DNA of 64,000 nt, from assembly GCA_965153355.1 (NCBI GenBank), contig OZ231127.1:56048001-56112000 (forward strand). The letters are read 5' to 3'. Below the pieces are notes generated by a model that worked only from the letters and a program-made list of their open reading frames with translations, searched no databases and had not been told where the DNA came from. Position numbers and translations under genes: made by a program. How positions within the stretch are numbered: position 1 is the first letter of the stretch; each line of letters begins with the position of its first letter. Below, piece by piece: positions 51,685 through 62,689 of the stretch. Source of the stretch: Flaccisagitta enflata. Its lineage: Eukaryota; Chaetognatha; Sagittoidea; Aphragmophora.

Positions 51685-51789
51685 TTTAGGATCTTATATA
51701 ACCTGTTATGGCTCCAACCGCTCCATCAAGAGGAGTGGAAGAAAAGGCGAGTAAAAAGAACGTTTTAAGAAATCTTCCGTCCATGATAA

Positions 51790-51900
51790 GTTTTTAGTCG
51801 TGTGCTATGCGACTCTATGAGAAATTTTGGTCCGTCGGCCCGTTGGTCTGTCCATGGGTTTGTAAATCTGTAGGTCTATTGGTCAGTCACATTTGTTTAT
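51790..51900 (+). mobile_element. Family A 5' part
   Basis: TTTTTAGTCGTGTGCTATGC head with CTCTATGAGA and a GTCCGTCGG run. No 3' motif seen. Confidence 0.6.
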
Positions 51901-52014
51901 TTCTGTTACCTCATTTTATGACTTATGAGCAATAATAGTATCAAGACATGTTAATGGAAATATCTGAAAAAAAAGTAGAAACTCATCCCATTTCGAATCA
52001 ATAAAGAAACGGCT

Positions 52015-52115
52015 GGAGGTACAGACAAACGAATGAACAGATAAACAGACAGACTAACCAACCAAAGGGACGAAGGACAGACTCTCTTCTAGAATTGCGA
52101 AGAGGCATCTAAAAG
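52015..52115 (-). mobile_element. Family A-like 5' part
   Basis: Reverse orientation: ACAGACAGACTAACCAACC run, AGACTCTCTTCTAGAATTGC, GAGGCATCTAAAAG head (GATGCC variant). Confidence 0.5.
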
Positions 52116-52611
52116 AGGAAAGGAGCAGAAAAAAAAGATGACATTTCTAGTTGAGTGAGAAAACCAATCCATCCACTTTGACGCGTCTCGCCTGTTTTTC
52201 AAGGTTGAAAAAAAAAGAGTGCCTGTCACTCCCGCACAGATTTTTGTTACGAAGTTCTCGGCTACGTAGCATATCTTAGCTTACAGAATTGAATCTCGTC
52301 TTTTAGCTCGCCTCTGACCACAGGTTATCGGCAGAGTTTTTGCGACATTTTGAAAAATCTTCAACATCAACTATGGCAAAAAAAAAGTGAACTACTTGTT
52401 TGTCAGTGTTTTATATCCAAGCAATGAGAAAACCAGAAATATTCATGACCATTTTAAAGTTCTGCAAGAGGTCTTTCAAATGAGACCTAGCTGGTTGTCC
52501 TAGCTCTAGATAGATTCGTTAAGAATTGGCATTAGATTTAGAATGAAGACAGGTGGCAAAGAATTTCAAAATTCATTACGTGATTTTCATGGGTTATCTT
52601 TGTTGTAATAT

Positions 52612-53346
52612 AACAAGTGACGCGGGGTCACAATATCGTTGCGGACGGGTGGGCAGGGGCGTCCTATCCCCATCCATACCCCATGCCCCTCTCACATACA
52701 CAAGCTAGTCATCCAAGGATCGCACATGGTCAGCGGTACCCGATGCCCTGCTGGGAGTGATCCAGTGAGGTGGAGTAAGAGCAGGGCAGCGGCCCCAAAT
52801 GGGGAATTTCGAGATGTCCGTCCTTCTGTCCATCCTGAGGGGGCATAGTTCAGGCTTAAGATGGCTGATCTAGGCCACTGAAGGCATATTTGGGGGCTAG
52901 AGGGCAGAATTAAAGCTTGTAGAGCAGATTTTAGGTTTTGAGGGCTGACTTGATGCTTGGAAGGCTGATTGAAGATCTGGGGGGCAGATTTAAGGACTGA
53001 AAGGCAGATTTGAGGCATGGGGGCGGCTAATTTCCCAAGCCAAGAGGGCTGATTTGAGGTCTGGAGGGCTAGATAGAGGCCTGGGAGGGCTAATTTGAGG
53101 CCTTGATAGTCTACAGGGGAGAACAGAAGGACAGAGGGACGGATGGAAGGACGGAAGAAAGGAAGAGCGGATGGAAGGATGGACGTCTTGAAATACCCCC
53201 CTATGTTCTACAGGACAGCGGCCCAAAAACCATCTAAAACGCTCATTTTCATACTTTTTAACTCGTGTCCACGGACCGACGGACCGACGGACTGACAGAC
53301 GGACCGACGGACGGACAAAGCGTCTTATATAGTCCGCAACCTAAAA
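52612..53346 (-). mobile_element. Family A element interrupted by family B
   Basis: Left part AACAAGTGACGCGGGGTCAC, GTTGCGGACGGGTGGGC and C-rich core. After 53225 the core resumes (AAAACGCTCATTTTC), then a GGACCGACGG run and GTCCGCAACCTAAAAA. The two parts together read as one GTTGCG-type copy in reverse orientation. Confidence 0.75.
52706..53224 (+). mobile_element. Family B element nested in family A
   Basis: Starts TAGTCATCCAAGGAT and GGTCAGCGGTACC. Module GCAGCGGCCCCAAATGGGG, GTCC run, about ten ~21-bp GGGCTGATTTGAGG units, then GGACGGAAG-type runs and TATGTTCTACAGGACAGCGG. It splits a family A copy. Confidence 0.75.
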
Positions 53347-53519
53347 ATTGAACGCTTTGAGTTAGATATTTGTTTTTGTCGCCCTATTAACGAAAATTTA
53401 AAGCTCTTTTGTTTGCTCATGGATATCAAGAAGCTGCGACAATCCTGAGTTGTATACTTGTATTATACATAAAAACGTAAAGACTAAAATTTCTCATTGG
53501 AAATAAAAATTGAGATAAG

Positions 53520-53710
53520 TTTTTAGTCGCGTGCACGCGACTCTACAACCCGCTTTGTCCGTCGGTTGGTCGGTTGGTTGGTCGGTCGGTTGGTCACACT
53601 TTACTTTTTTTATGATTTTATTTCTTTAACATCACTGCTCCTGCCCAAATGGTCTGGTGACCTCAAATACAGCCCCTGCCCACCCGCACGCGACTTCGGT
53701 AACCGTGTAT
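53520..53710 (+). mobile_element. Family A element (GTCGCG subfamily)
   Basis: Hairpin GTCGCGTGCACGCGAC at 53526-53541 and exact complementary 3' motif GCACGCGAC at 53686-53694. The tail stops at GTAACCGTGTAT, lacking the final hairpin half. Confidence 0.8.
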
Positions 53711-53735
53711 GATATTAATATGATACTTATAACAT

Positions 53736-53972
53736 TATCAGTTGCGAATACGCAACTCTATAAGAGGCTTTGACCGTCCGTCAGTCTGTCCGTCGGTGCG
53801 TCCGCCCGTCGGTCCGTAATGATCAAGTTGATAAGTGGAAAAAGGAGCGTTTAAAAAATTGTTTGTGTATGTTTGTGTGGGGGGGATGAGATGTAAGGGT
53901 TGGGGTGTGGATGGGGGTTGCATGCCCTTGCCCACCCGTCCGAAACGATATTGTGACACCGCGTCACTTGTT
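53736..53972 (+). mobile_element. Family A element (GTTGCG subfamily)
   Basis: Hairpin GTTGCGAATACGCAAC at 53741-53756, GTCC run, G-rich core, GTCCGAAAC, GTGACACCGCGTCAC and TTGTT. Lies 26 bp after the previous copy. Confidence 0.8.
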
Positions 53973-55030
53973 CTTCACACCTATGCCATTTCTAGACAGA
54001 TAAAGCTACGATGACCACAAACGTCGCATTTTGAAGACTTTTCGCAGAGCTTTCTAACGATCATAGATTTTTTTTGGTTCAGGCCTTGAGTTTAACAGAA
54101 ACTAGCAAAACAAGTAGTTCGCTTTTTTTTTCTTTGCCATAGTTAGTGTTTCGACTTGTCTTTCTACTCTCCTCTGATAACATTTTCGTCTTCTCTTAAT
54201 CTTATGCCCGGGACTATCAGTCTCATAGAGATTACCTGCGAAACTCACAAAATCCCGATAATCTTTCTGATATCAGAAATCTCATACTAGTTATCTAGCT
54301 ATAGATTTAGACAAATCTAGCCCTATGAATAGAGACAAATCTAGCCTTATGGACGGAGAGAGTTCTTGTTTGTCTGTGACTTTAACAAAGATAGGTTGCG
54401 CAATTCTTGATATCATTAGCATCAGTATCGGTGGAGCAAAAAAATGATAAGCTACGGTAAAGGAGGAACCGGAAACAAAGAGCATGGAAAAGCGATCGAC
54501 AAACGCGTGCATATTGCACAACACTGTAAATCAACGAATGCCTGCCAGGGAAAACAAAAGGAAACGATAGATTGAACGTCAGATTCAAAACAAAGGCAGC
54601 GATCAATAATTGATGCAAAATCTGTCAACAAACTATGACGCAGATGAACGTGGGTTATTTGACAAATTTGGAAACGACGCACTGATCTAAGATGCGTGGG
54701 GTAGTAATACAGTTGAAAACCGAAGCGATGGACAAATTGACGGACAAACAAACTGCCCAAGTAATAGGCTGACCGATATAGCACGAACAGGGACACAAAA
54801 ACGCGACTTAGCACATGCTTGACGATTATTGCAGCTGAACATGACAGAAAATGGTAGTATTGAGAGTGTGCAAATATAGAGTGTATTGGTTTCTTGATTG
54901 ACCTATTTGAACCAATTTTTACCCAAGTTGCAGTTGAAATAACCAAATATCAGTAAAACAGGTACAAGAGCAAAAACAAAAAGAATAAAAGAAGAGCAAA
55001 CTAAAAAAACTAACGTTTTTCACTATTCGA
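53973..55030. other. No gene recognised
   Basis: Unique-looking DNA. A 164-codon minus-strand frame (54452-54946) has no recognisable domain. 54000-54080 resembles the dispersed repeat near 8100 and 52430. Confidence 0.5.
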
Positions 55031-55145
55031 AGTTTTTAGTCGCGGTCTAGCGCCTCTATGAGATCATGAGAGGCTTTGTCCGTCAGTTCGTCAATCCATC
55101 AGTCCGTCTCTCGGTCCATCCTTCCGTGATACTCATGTCGAAGTG
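55031..55145 (+). mobile_element. Family A 5' part
   Basis: TTTTTAGTCGCGGTCTAGCG head, AGAGGCTTTGTCCGTC and a GTCC-like run. No 3' end. Confidence 0.6.
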
Positions 55146-55194
55146 TTACATCTCACATTTAAGATGCTGCGGTTGTGAATGTATGTAGTAGAAA

Positions 55195-55649
55195 TGCGGA
55201 AGCGGAGGCGGAAGCGGGTAGAAGCGGATGTTTGAGCATGGATGCGGAAGCGGAAGCGGAAGCGCAATTCTAAAATTAAGAGGAAGCGGAAGCGAAAAAT
55301 TTTTTTGATCCTGAATGGAAGCAGAAGTGGAAGCTAAAGGATATATTTAAGCGCCTCCGCTTCTGCTTCCGCTTCCGCTTCCACTTCAGATCCTGACATT
55401 ATCTTGACAATATCCATATCAGTTTTAGCAGTACTCATTTTAATATGATTTATTCATTTTTTATTGTTTCTTCTCTTTACTTTTCTATCAGCTGTTTGTC
55501 TCTCTATTTGTTTATCCTTTTATCCCTCTATCCCTTATCTAAATTTTTCTGTTTGTCTGTCTGTCTCTCTCTTTTTTTCTCTCTTTGTTTAAATATCTGT
55601 CTGTCTGTCTATCTCCCTCTCTGTCTCTCTCTCTCTCTCCCTCCTTCTT

Positions 55650-55733
<84 letters not shown>

Positions 55734-56450
55734 CTATGTTTCCCTTTCTCTTTTTTTCTGTCCCTCTCTCTTTTTCTCTTTAACCCCTTCTCTTTCTTAG
55801 AAATATACCATTGAACACTTGCGTACATCACATGATTCTTTTAGCCTAGGATTGATTCTGAGTGAACAACGAACTTCCTGAAAACATTGATCTCTTTTAG
55901 GAACAGTTGGTTGGTTAGTTGGAAAGGAGCAAGACTCATACATTTAAAACCTGATTTCATACATTTTCAAAATACAAAAGGAATTAGATGATCCAGTGAT
56001 GTCATAAATAAATACAAAAATCTAAAAAAAATGATTTCAACGATTAGTTGAAAGGTATAGAATATAAGATTTTTTCATAAATAAAGAAAAAGAATTGTAT
56101 AATTTTATTGCAATGAGTAATGACAGCCACAAAATTATATCAATATTTATGTCATTTTACATTTTATTATTTGTCATACTTCCATATTTCATCTTTTTTT
56201 TTCATGAATGAACTTTTTGTATAACCTAAATAAATATTGTAATGAAATACTCAACAATGTAGAAGCGGAGGCGGAAGCGGAAACGAAAGTGGAAGCTGTG
56301 CCTTCTAACATGGTGAAAGCGGAAGCAGAAGTGGAAGCTATGCTTTTTGAAATGGTGCAAGCGGAAGCGGAAGCGGAAACTCAATTTTTGAATATGCTAA
56401 TTGGAAGTGGAAGCGGAAGCGGTCCAAAAATCTACCGCTTCTGCATCTCT
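55195..56450. repeat. (GGAAGC)n hexamer minisatellites in both orientations
   Basis: GGAAGCGGAAGC units at 55195-55290 and 56262-56445. The complementary TTCCGCTTCCGC form is at 55345-55385. Between them are a (CT)n tract and AT-rich sequence. The 83-residue frame across the second block is a repeat translation. Confidence 0.8.
55623..55730 (+). repeat. (CT)n microsatellite
   Basis: CT tract within a wider pyrimidine-rich region 55490-55800. Confidence 0.95.
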
Positions 56451-56819
56451 AGTATGTAATATGTATGTGGGTGAGGGGGAGTTGTGCGCCCCTGTCCACC
56501 CGTCCGCGACTTTCCTGTAAGATTGGGTTCCTCGTTACCTGCCTCTCCACCTTGACTTTCGCCTCATTTTCACTTTCTTTCGCCTTTTTTTTTCTCCATT
56601 CTTTTTGTCTTTTTTTCTCCATTCCTCCTCTAAAAGTTGATTGACAAATGTGAATTGCGTTCCCTCGTTTGAATTTTTTCTTTTTTTGTTTGAGTGAAGG
56701 AAGTCATTTCTCTTACGTCTGCTTCTCAACTAGGATTCTTGGAGTGACTGACGAACGACCGACCAAAATTGCGGCACAGATTTTTCTCCATTTATTTTCT
56801 CCCTCTTTAAGATTCTTTA

Positions 56820-57627
56820 ACAAGGCTAAAACCTGTAACCTGTAAGTCGCGTGCGATACGTAGATACTTTTACTTGATTCAGTCAACATGTTGACTTAAT
56901 CGGCATGGCCGAAATGACTAAAATGACTAAAATGATGTGTGGTAAATAAGTGAAAAAATAACCCGACAGACTTCAAGTGACCTTAAGTGACATTAAATGA
57001 TCTAAAATGACTTCAAAAGGTCACCCATGCCCTCCTTCTATCCTTCAGGTCAGGATGCGATGATCATAGTCTGGAAGATTCTGGGTCTTGAAGACTGGGA
57101 TCTGAATTTGGGAGGCCTTTATCTGAGTCTCAGAAACTATGATCTAGCTATAACCTAGCGCTCTGAGGCCAGGATATGGGTCTCTGAGGTCAGCTTTTAT
57201 TGCCCAGAGGACAGGATCTGGGTCTCAATGCTGGGATCTGGGTATCAGAGGCCAGGATCTGGGTCTCAAAGGCCAGGTTCTGGGTCTTAATGGCCAGGAT
57301 CTGGGTCTCAACGGCCAGGATCTGGATCTGGATCTCAGAACAGAATTTGGGATTTATTTCCGAGATTAGCTGGGATTTTGGTTTTTAAAGGCAGGTTTTG
57401 GATCAAAATGGGCCTAAAAGGAGAGAAAGCTCTGTAGAGGTAGGATGGACGCACGGACAGACGGATGAACAGATCCATGTTCTACAGGACCATGTCCTGT
57501 CCAGGGCTGCTGCACATAAAGGGGATGTGTAAATGGACCAACTGACAGACTGGCGGACCCACAAACCAATAGACCGACAAAGTGGGACATGGAGAGCGGG
57601 ATAAAGTTGCGTGCGCTCGACTAAAAG
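56820..57627 (-). mobile_element. Family A element enclosing a family B segment
   Basis: Left tail AACAAGGCTAAAACCTG and AAGTCGCGTGCGATACG with a GACTAAAATGA-type core (56915-57018). Right end GACCGACAAAG and AAGTTGCGTGCGCTCGACTA. The middle (57019-57515) is a family B segment. Confidence 0.65.
57019..57515 (+). repeat. Family B segment with ~20-bp minisatellite
   Basis: Units of GGATCTGGGTCTCAGAGGCC type at about 57040-57410, then GGACGCACGGACAGACGG and CATGTTCTACAGGACCATG with a decayed GGGCTGCTGC hairpin module. Confidence 0.75.
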
Positions 57628-58119
57628 AAGAGAGAAAAAAAAGAGCAGGTAGATTTTCCCCCAACCCACACGATTGTACACATACTGATTTCTTGTTTTC
57701 GTTCTCTCAGACTTACCTTTTCGGAACACAGGGATGAATTACTAAATCTCTTTACATCTGTCCAGTTGTCAATCTTTCTCCTGAAAGTCTCTCATGCTCC
57801 AATCCAGCCTAATATGATTAATATCTACACTCTCAGTTTTATAATTTTTTTATATTCTCGTTCAACGAGAGCGTCACCGAGCTCCAGCATGCGTTGCACC
57901 GACCCACTTGGGAGGAATTGCTTGAACGACACAAAGAGAAATTTTCTCTCAAATGTATTCTTTGCCCGGACTCTCCCCTCATTCATACCCTCTCCCTCCT
58001 GTGATTTGATTTAGCTGTAACGATTTGCTATTTGCTTTTTTACCATTTGCTATTTGCTTTTTTGTGCTACACATTATTTTGATGTGTGAATACATACGAT
58101 ATATATATAATTTGTCTTC
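57628..58119. other. No gene recognised
   Basis: Unique-looking DNA; TTTGCTATTTGCTTTTT is repeated at 58025-58065. Confidence 0.55.
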
Positions 58120-58500
58120 TTAGCCTTAAGATTTACCCTCTCAGGCCACAGACTAGGCCTTACGGGCTGTAAATCTGCCTTCTCAGGCTTCAATTTCATC
58201 CTTCTTTACTCACAATCAGCCCTCTCCGACCTAGAGTCCAGGTCTTGGACCTTCTCTAGTTTCAAATTAGCACTCTCAAGCCTCTGGCTCTCACTTTCTC
58301 TCGCTTTCTCCGGCATCAAATCTTCTACCCAAAGCTGACTCCCAAAGCCTTATCATCATCTCAGAATGTGATGGAATCCACCCCTAAATTCTACAGAACA
58401 TCGACCCTTCAGGGCAACTGCTCTACTTTGACTTCTCTGCTTTACTTTGCCATTTTAAATTAAGCAGGGCATCGGTTACCGCTGACTGGTTATAATTCTA
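58120..58500 (+). mobile_element. Degenerate family B element
   Basis: Decayed 20-bp CTCAGGCC-type units at 58135-58330, TTCTACAGAACATCGACC, CCTTCAGGGCAACTGC and GGTTACCGCTGAC block. Confidence 0.6.
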
Positions 58501-58828
58501 GGTAGAGTAGTTTGAAACTTTGAATATGGTATTCCCATCGAATGGTAGCTATCTATTAATCACTCTCTCTCTCTCTCTCTCTCCTGTGTTTTATTGCCGC
58601 GTCCCTTTCTCATGGCCTCTCATATAAACGGTATTTGAAGCGATCATTATTCATTTTTGTCACGATTTCGTTTTCTCAGTTTCCTGTCATATCATTTCCT
58701 ATTTTTCCTTCTTCCTTCCTTCCGTCGTTTTGGCGGTAAACTCAGTCTGCATTTTTCACCTTTAAAGAAATTTTCATACTGTGAGTAGGGGAACGAGTTT
58801 TATACTAGTGCATACGTGAAATATCACG

Positions 58829-58935
58829 TGTGTGTGTGTGTGTGTGTATGTGTGTGTTTGTGTTTGTGTTTGTGTTTGTGTTTGTGTTTGTGTGTGTGTG
58901 TGTGTGTGTGTCTGTGTGTGTGTCTGTCTGTGTGT
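58829..58935 (+). repeat. (GT)n / (GTGTTT)n microsatellite
   Basis: GT units with a GTGTTT block at 58853-58890. Confidence 0.95.
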
Positions 58936-59101
58936 CTGTGTGTATGTCAATGTGACTATGTGTGCCTGTGTTAGTGATATTAGCTGCCAATGCTGCTTTC
59001 CGAACCTCTGCTGCAGTTCTGAAAATGTCTTAATCCTCCCGAGAGAAAATATTGAATTAAGAGGGAATTTCCATTTCCCATTTTTTGTCTCTTAAGACTC
59101 A

Positions 59102-59340
59102 GGGCGTGTTTCTAGTGAAGCGTTTCTTCCTGAGAAACGCGATTACAGCGTGAACACATATTCATGAATTTCAACTGTCCCATGAGGGAATGAGTGAGCG
59201 AGCCCAAGAAAGGAGCGAGTGAGCGAAGCGAGCGTAGCGCTGCTGAGCGAGTGAGCGGAGTGAACGGTGCGAGCGAACGTACGTAAGGAGCGACCGAGTG
59301 GCCCGTTAGAAACGCGATTGTCTCTTACTAGAAACGCCCC
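59102..59340. mobile_element. PIF/Harbinger-like MITE, 239 bp
   Basis: Left end GGGCGTGTTTCTAG, right end (reverse complement) GGGGCGTTTCTAG, related to the 29459 element. Flanking TCA and TTA are an imperfect 3-bp duplication. The interior is rich in GCGAGCGAGTGAGCG-type sequence, also present at about 48590-48720. Confidence 0.65.
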
Positions 59341-59360
59341 TTAGTGTGGTCCAGAAGTTG

Positions 59361-59594
59361 AACAAGTGACGCGGGGTCACAAAATCGTTGCGGACGGGTG
59401 GGCAGGGGTGACCAACCCCCATGGGCCTATCCACACCCAACACCCCATCCAACCCCCTTCCCACACACACACAAATACAAAAAACTTTTAAAACGCTTGT
59501 TTTCCCACTTTTTGACTCGTGTTCATGGACGGACGGATGGACGGATGGACGGACGGACAGAGCCTCTCATAGAGTTGCGTATCCGCAACTAAAA
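59361..59594 (-). mobile_element. Family A element (GTTGCG subfamily), complete
   Basis: Begins AACAAGTGACGCGGGGTCAC, then GTTGCGGAC at 59387-59395, C-rich core, (GGAC)n run, and the hairpin GTTGCGTATCCGCAAC at 59574-59589 followed by TAAAAG. Confidence 0.82.
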
Positions 59595-60179
59595 GAAAAG
59601 GAGATTTGACAGCTTTACCTCAAACTTTTATCTATGAAATGTGCAACAAAAAGTATCTTACAAAAAACTTTGAAGAAAAATGTTTTTCAAAATCAACTGA
59701 GAATCTAAAAACAAACAAAACATTCAAAAGTTACTTATTCCTGTATAGTATATGCTTCCACTCATATACTCACCTATCCAATTTTAGGTACGACCTAATT
59801 TTAGTGGTTAATGAATATCAAAACCTTTGGATAAGTAATTTTTATGCAGAAAACAAGACTATATTTGGATCTGCATTTGTTTTTGTCTTGTTTCTTTTTA
59901 ACCCCCACATACTGTTCAGTTTTCCATGTATATGTCATGTCACTACCACCATACCAACCATTTCCCATCGAGACGTAATTTTCATTACAGAATATGGAGA
60001 TTTTTAACATCATTTGCTAGCAACCGGAAAGGAACCATAGTGAGTTGTCTTCTAGGATAGATTAAACTGACAAACTGACTGACAATCAGACCGACGGACG
60101 ACCACATCCTCTCGAGAATCCACCAACAAAATGGAGGGACGTTAACTTCATGTGCTTTCCAATGAGCCAAATGTCCATC
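59595..60179. other. No gene recognised
   Basis: AT-rich. A 133-codon plus-strand frame (59606-60007) lacks family features. Confidence 0.5.
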
Positions 60180-60335
60180 TGTCGGTCATGGTGATCGAGT
60201 TAAAAAGTGGGAAATTGAGCGTTTTTGACACTTTTTGTGTATGTTTGAGTGTTGCGGGTGGGTTGGGGTGTGGATGAGGGTTGGATGTCCCTGCCCACCC
60301 ATCTGCAATGATATTGTGACCCCGCGTTCATTTCC
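60180..60335 (+). mobile_element. Family A copy 1 of a tandem cluster, 5'-truncated
   Basis: Starts in the GTCGGTCATGGTGATCGAG region and runs through GGATGTCCCTGCCCACC, ATCTGCAATG and GTGACCCCGCGTTC. Confidence 0.7.
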
Positions 60336-60349
60336 CTCAGCATTTCTGT

Positions 60350-60513
60350 TTTTAGTTGCGGACACGCAACTCTATAAGAGGCTTTGTCCGTCCGTCGGTC
60401 GGTTGGTCGGTCCGTCGGTCCGTCCGTAACCATCGAGTCGAAAAGTGGGAAAACGCGCATTTCCGCCCCTGCCTACCCGTCCGCAACTGATGGCCGTGTA
60501 TCCGGCCTTGTTT
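60350..60513 (+). mobile_element. Family A copy 2, hybrid tail
   Basis: Hairpin GTTGCGGACACGCAAC at 60355-60370 and the exact complement GTCCGCAAC at 60479-60487. The end is the GGCCGTGTATCCGGCC-TTGTTT tail otherwise seen with GTCGCG heads. Confidence 0.8.
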
Positions 60514-60538
60514 CTTTTTTGGTCTGTTTGTTGTTCTT

Positions 60539-60738
60539 GTTTGAGTCGCGGACTAGCGACTGTATTTTAGGCTATGTCAGTTTGTCTGTTGGTCCATCTG
60601 TCCGTGAGCACAAGTCAAAAAGTAGAAAAACACCTGTTTTAGATGCTTGTGTGCGTGTAGGGGAAAAGGGGGTGTGGATGGGGGTTGGTCGTTCTGCCAA
60701 CCCGCCTGCGACAATATTGTACTTCGCATAACTTGTCG
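60539..60738 (+). mobile_element. Family A copy 3
   Basis: Head GAGTCGCGGACTAGCGACTG, GTCTGTTGGTCC run, G-rich core, CCTGCGACAATATTGTACTT and a decayed tail ending CTTGTC. Confidence 0.7.
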
Positions 60739-60739
60739 T

Positions 60740-60915
60740 TGTAGTTGCGGACATGCAATTCCATAAAAGGCTTTGTCTCTTCGTCAGTCCGTCTGTTGGT
60801 CCATCCGTTGGTCCATTGATTGGAGTTAAAAATTGCGAAAATGGTTTTTGAGCATGTGTGGGAGCCTGGGTGTGGATGGGGGGTTGGGGGTTCACAACAC
60901 CATCTAGTCAAAGAT
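60740..60915 (+). mobile_element. Family A copy 4, 3' end decayed
   Basis: Head GTTGCGGACATGCAATTC, CATAAAAGGCTTTGTC, GTCC run and GTGGATGGGGGGTTGGGGG core. Confidence 0.7.
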
Positions 60916-61084
60916 AAAAGCACTCCTTAACGTAGTTACTGTATACAAACGCACTAGACTGCAAGCGAAATTCTGTGGACAAAAGCACTATACTGCAAGC
61001 ACTGGACGCCACATGCAGTAGACTGCACTGCAAGCGCAACTCTGTGAACAACAACACAGCCGAGAACGACAACTCCTTTCTACA

Positions 61085-61086
<2 letters not shown>

Positions 61087-61156
<70 letters not shown>
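61087..61156 (+). repeat. (CT)n microsatellite
   Basis: Pure CT tract. Confidence 0.95.
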
Positions 61157-61158
<2 letters not shown>

Positions 61159-61342
61159 TACTCGAAATTAAAAAAATGAAAAACGCACTTTGATTCGTTT
61201 TCTACGTCGTTTCGTATTTTCTTTAAATCAACTTCTTGCAGGGAGAGAGCCAATCAAAGCAAAACCTTAGCTTTGACAAGCACGTTGCCAACTGAAAATA
61301 ACTTTTTTTCGACTCAGTGAAATTGCCTGTCTCTTTTTCTTA

Positions 61343-61558
61343 TATAGTCGCGTGTACGCGACTCTACACCCCGATTTGTCCGTCCGTCCGTCGGTTGTTT
61401 GGTCGGTCTGGCTGTCGGTCCGTCACACTTTTACTTTTTTTTATCAATTTTATTTCCTTAAGTCATTTTAAGTCATTTAAGAGTATACTAAATTATTCAA
61501 AGTCATTCTAAGTCATTATGCAAGTCTCGCACGCGACTTATAGGTGTTGGCATTGTTT
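61343..61558 (+). mobile_element. Family A element with AAGTCATT core
   Basis: Hairpin GTCGCGTGTACGCGAC at 61347-61362, GTCC/GTCGG run, AAGTCATTTTAAGTC core, GCACGCGAC at 61529-61537, tail TATAGGTGTTGGCATTGTTT. Confidence 0.8.
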
Positions 61559-61564
61559 CTTTTT

Positions 61565-61605
61565 TAAACATGCGATCTCGCATGTCTATATAAGTGGTTC
61601 AATGA
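61565..61605 (+). mobile_element. Family A-like head cut by a MITE
   Basis: ACATGCGATCTCGCATGT hairpin then CTATATAAGTGG, resembling the CTCTATAAGAGG step. Confidence 0.45.
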
Positions 61606-61623
61606 ATGTAAACAATTGCCATA

Positions 61624-62187
61624 ACAGGGTGTGCAAAATTATCCGCAATTGGCACTTACTCACTTACTCTCAAAAACCTTAAAAGATAATGAATTATGAG
61701 AGAGTGAGTAGTAGGTATGAAAAAATATCATTTTTAGTATTCAAAACTAAAATTCACAAAGTTAGTAATAAAACTTTTCAGGTAGATTTTACTTTAATAA
61801 AACACTCCATAAAGAGACTTTTTAAAATAATCTAAAATTCTGCTATTAATTTTTCTTGTTCTACAGACCTAGTTTATTTGCTATAATTTACCTCCCTCAG
61901 CATTATATGTGCCGATTAAAGAAAATCATTATAGAGTAGTCACAAATACAAGAATCTATGATTCTATAACTTATTTTGCCTATAAAAAAAATTCTGTCAC
62001 ATTCAAAATCTTTGCCTCAAATCATTTGACTCCCAAAGTGGCAAGGGTTACAGAACAGACCTGCAATCAATCTTAGCTTTTAATATGACCAATAAGGGCA
62101 CTGTAATCCTAATTCCATAATACTGGGTCACTTTTAAGTATAGTTTTCTTTCAATGAAGCAATTGCGGATAATTTTGCACACCCTGT
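61624..62187. mobile_element. TA-flanked MITE with perfect TIRs, 564 bp
   Basis: Both ends begin ACAGGGTGTGCAAAATTATC in inverted orientation with at least 28 identical bases, flanked by TA at 61622-61623 and 62188-62189. This is typical of Tc1/mariner-derived MITEs. No transposase frame. It disrupts a degenerate family A head (61567-61600). Confidence 0.8.
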
Positions 62188-62469
62188 TAGTCATTAACTA
62201 GGTAACTTATAAGCATGTTCCCCACGTCCCTTTCGGCTGACAATCGAACGGGAAATGGGGAACTAGTCTAAATTTTCTGTTCAAGCTGCCGATGCCAGAC
62301 CGCACTGGTCTCAAACGGAAGGTGTTTTGATGTAGTTAATCGAGATAATGACAGAAAAGCTGCCTTTTGGCAGAAATGAGAGAAATCAAGAGAGAAAAGC
62401 GACTTTTTACTTCCGGCTCCAGAACGATGTTCCTTAAAATGCCTCACTATCGAGAAAAATCAAAAATGG

Positions 62470-62560
62470 TTTTTAGTTGCGGACACGCAACTCTGTATGA
62501 GGCTTTGTCCGTTCGTCGGTTAATCTGTCGGTCGGTCCATCGATCTGTAAGGCACAAATT
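62470..62560 (+). mobile_element. Family A 5' part
   Basis: TTTTTAGTTGCGGACACGC head, CTCTGTATGAGGC, GTCGGTTAATCTGTCGG run. 3' end absent. Confidence 0.65.
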
Positions 62561-62689
62561 GAAAATTGTAACATGAAGATGTATGCTGAGATCAAATATT
62601 ATATACCAGTAATTGCGGCTGCCGTCAGCATTAGTTACTTTTCACCAAGCTTTTGTCCTTAGTCACTGCAAATCTTTTTATTTGTTAGC

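Noticed and set aside
54452-54946. 164-codon minus-strand frame
   Set aside because: No recognisable domain; composition looks like AT-rich non-coding DNA.
59606-60007. 133-codon plus-strand frame
   Set aside because: Starts inside the flank of a family A copy and shows no family motif.
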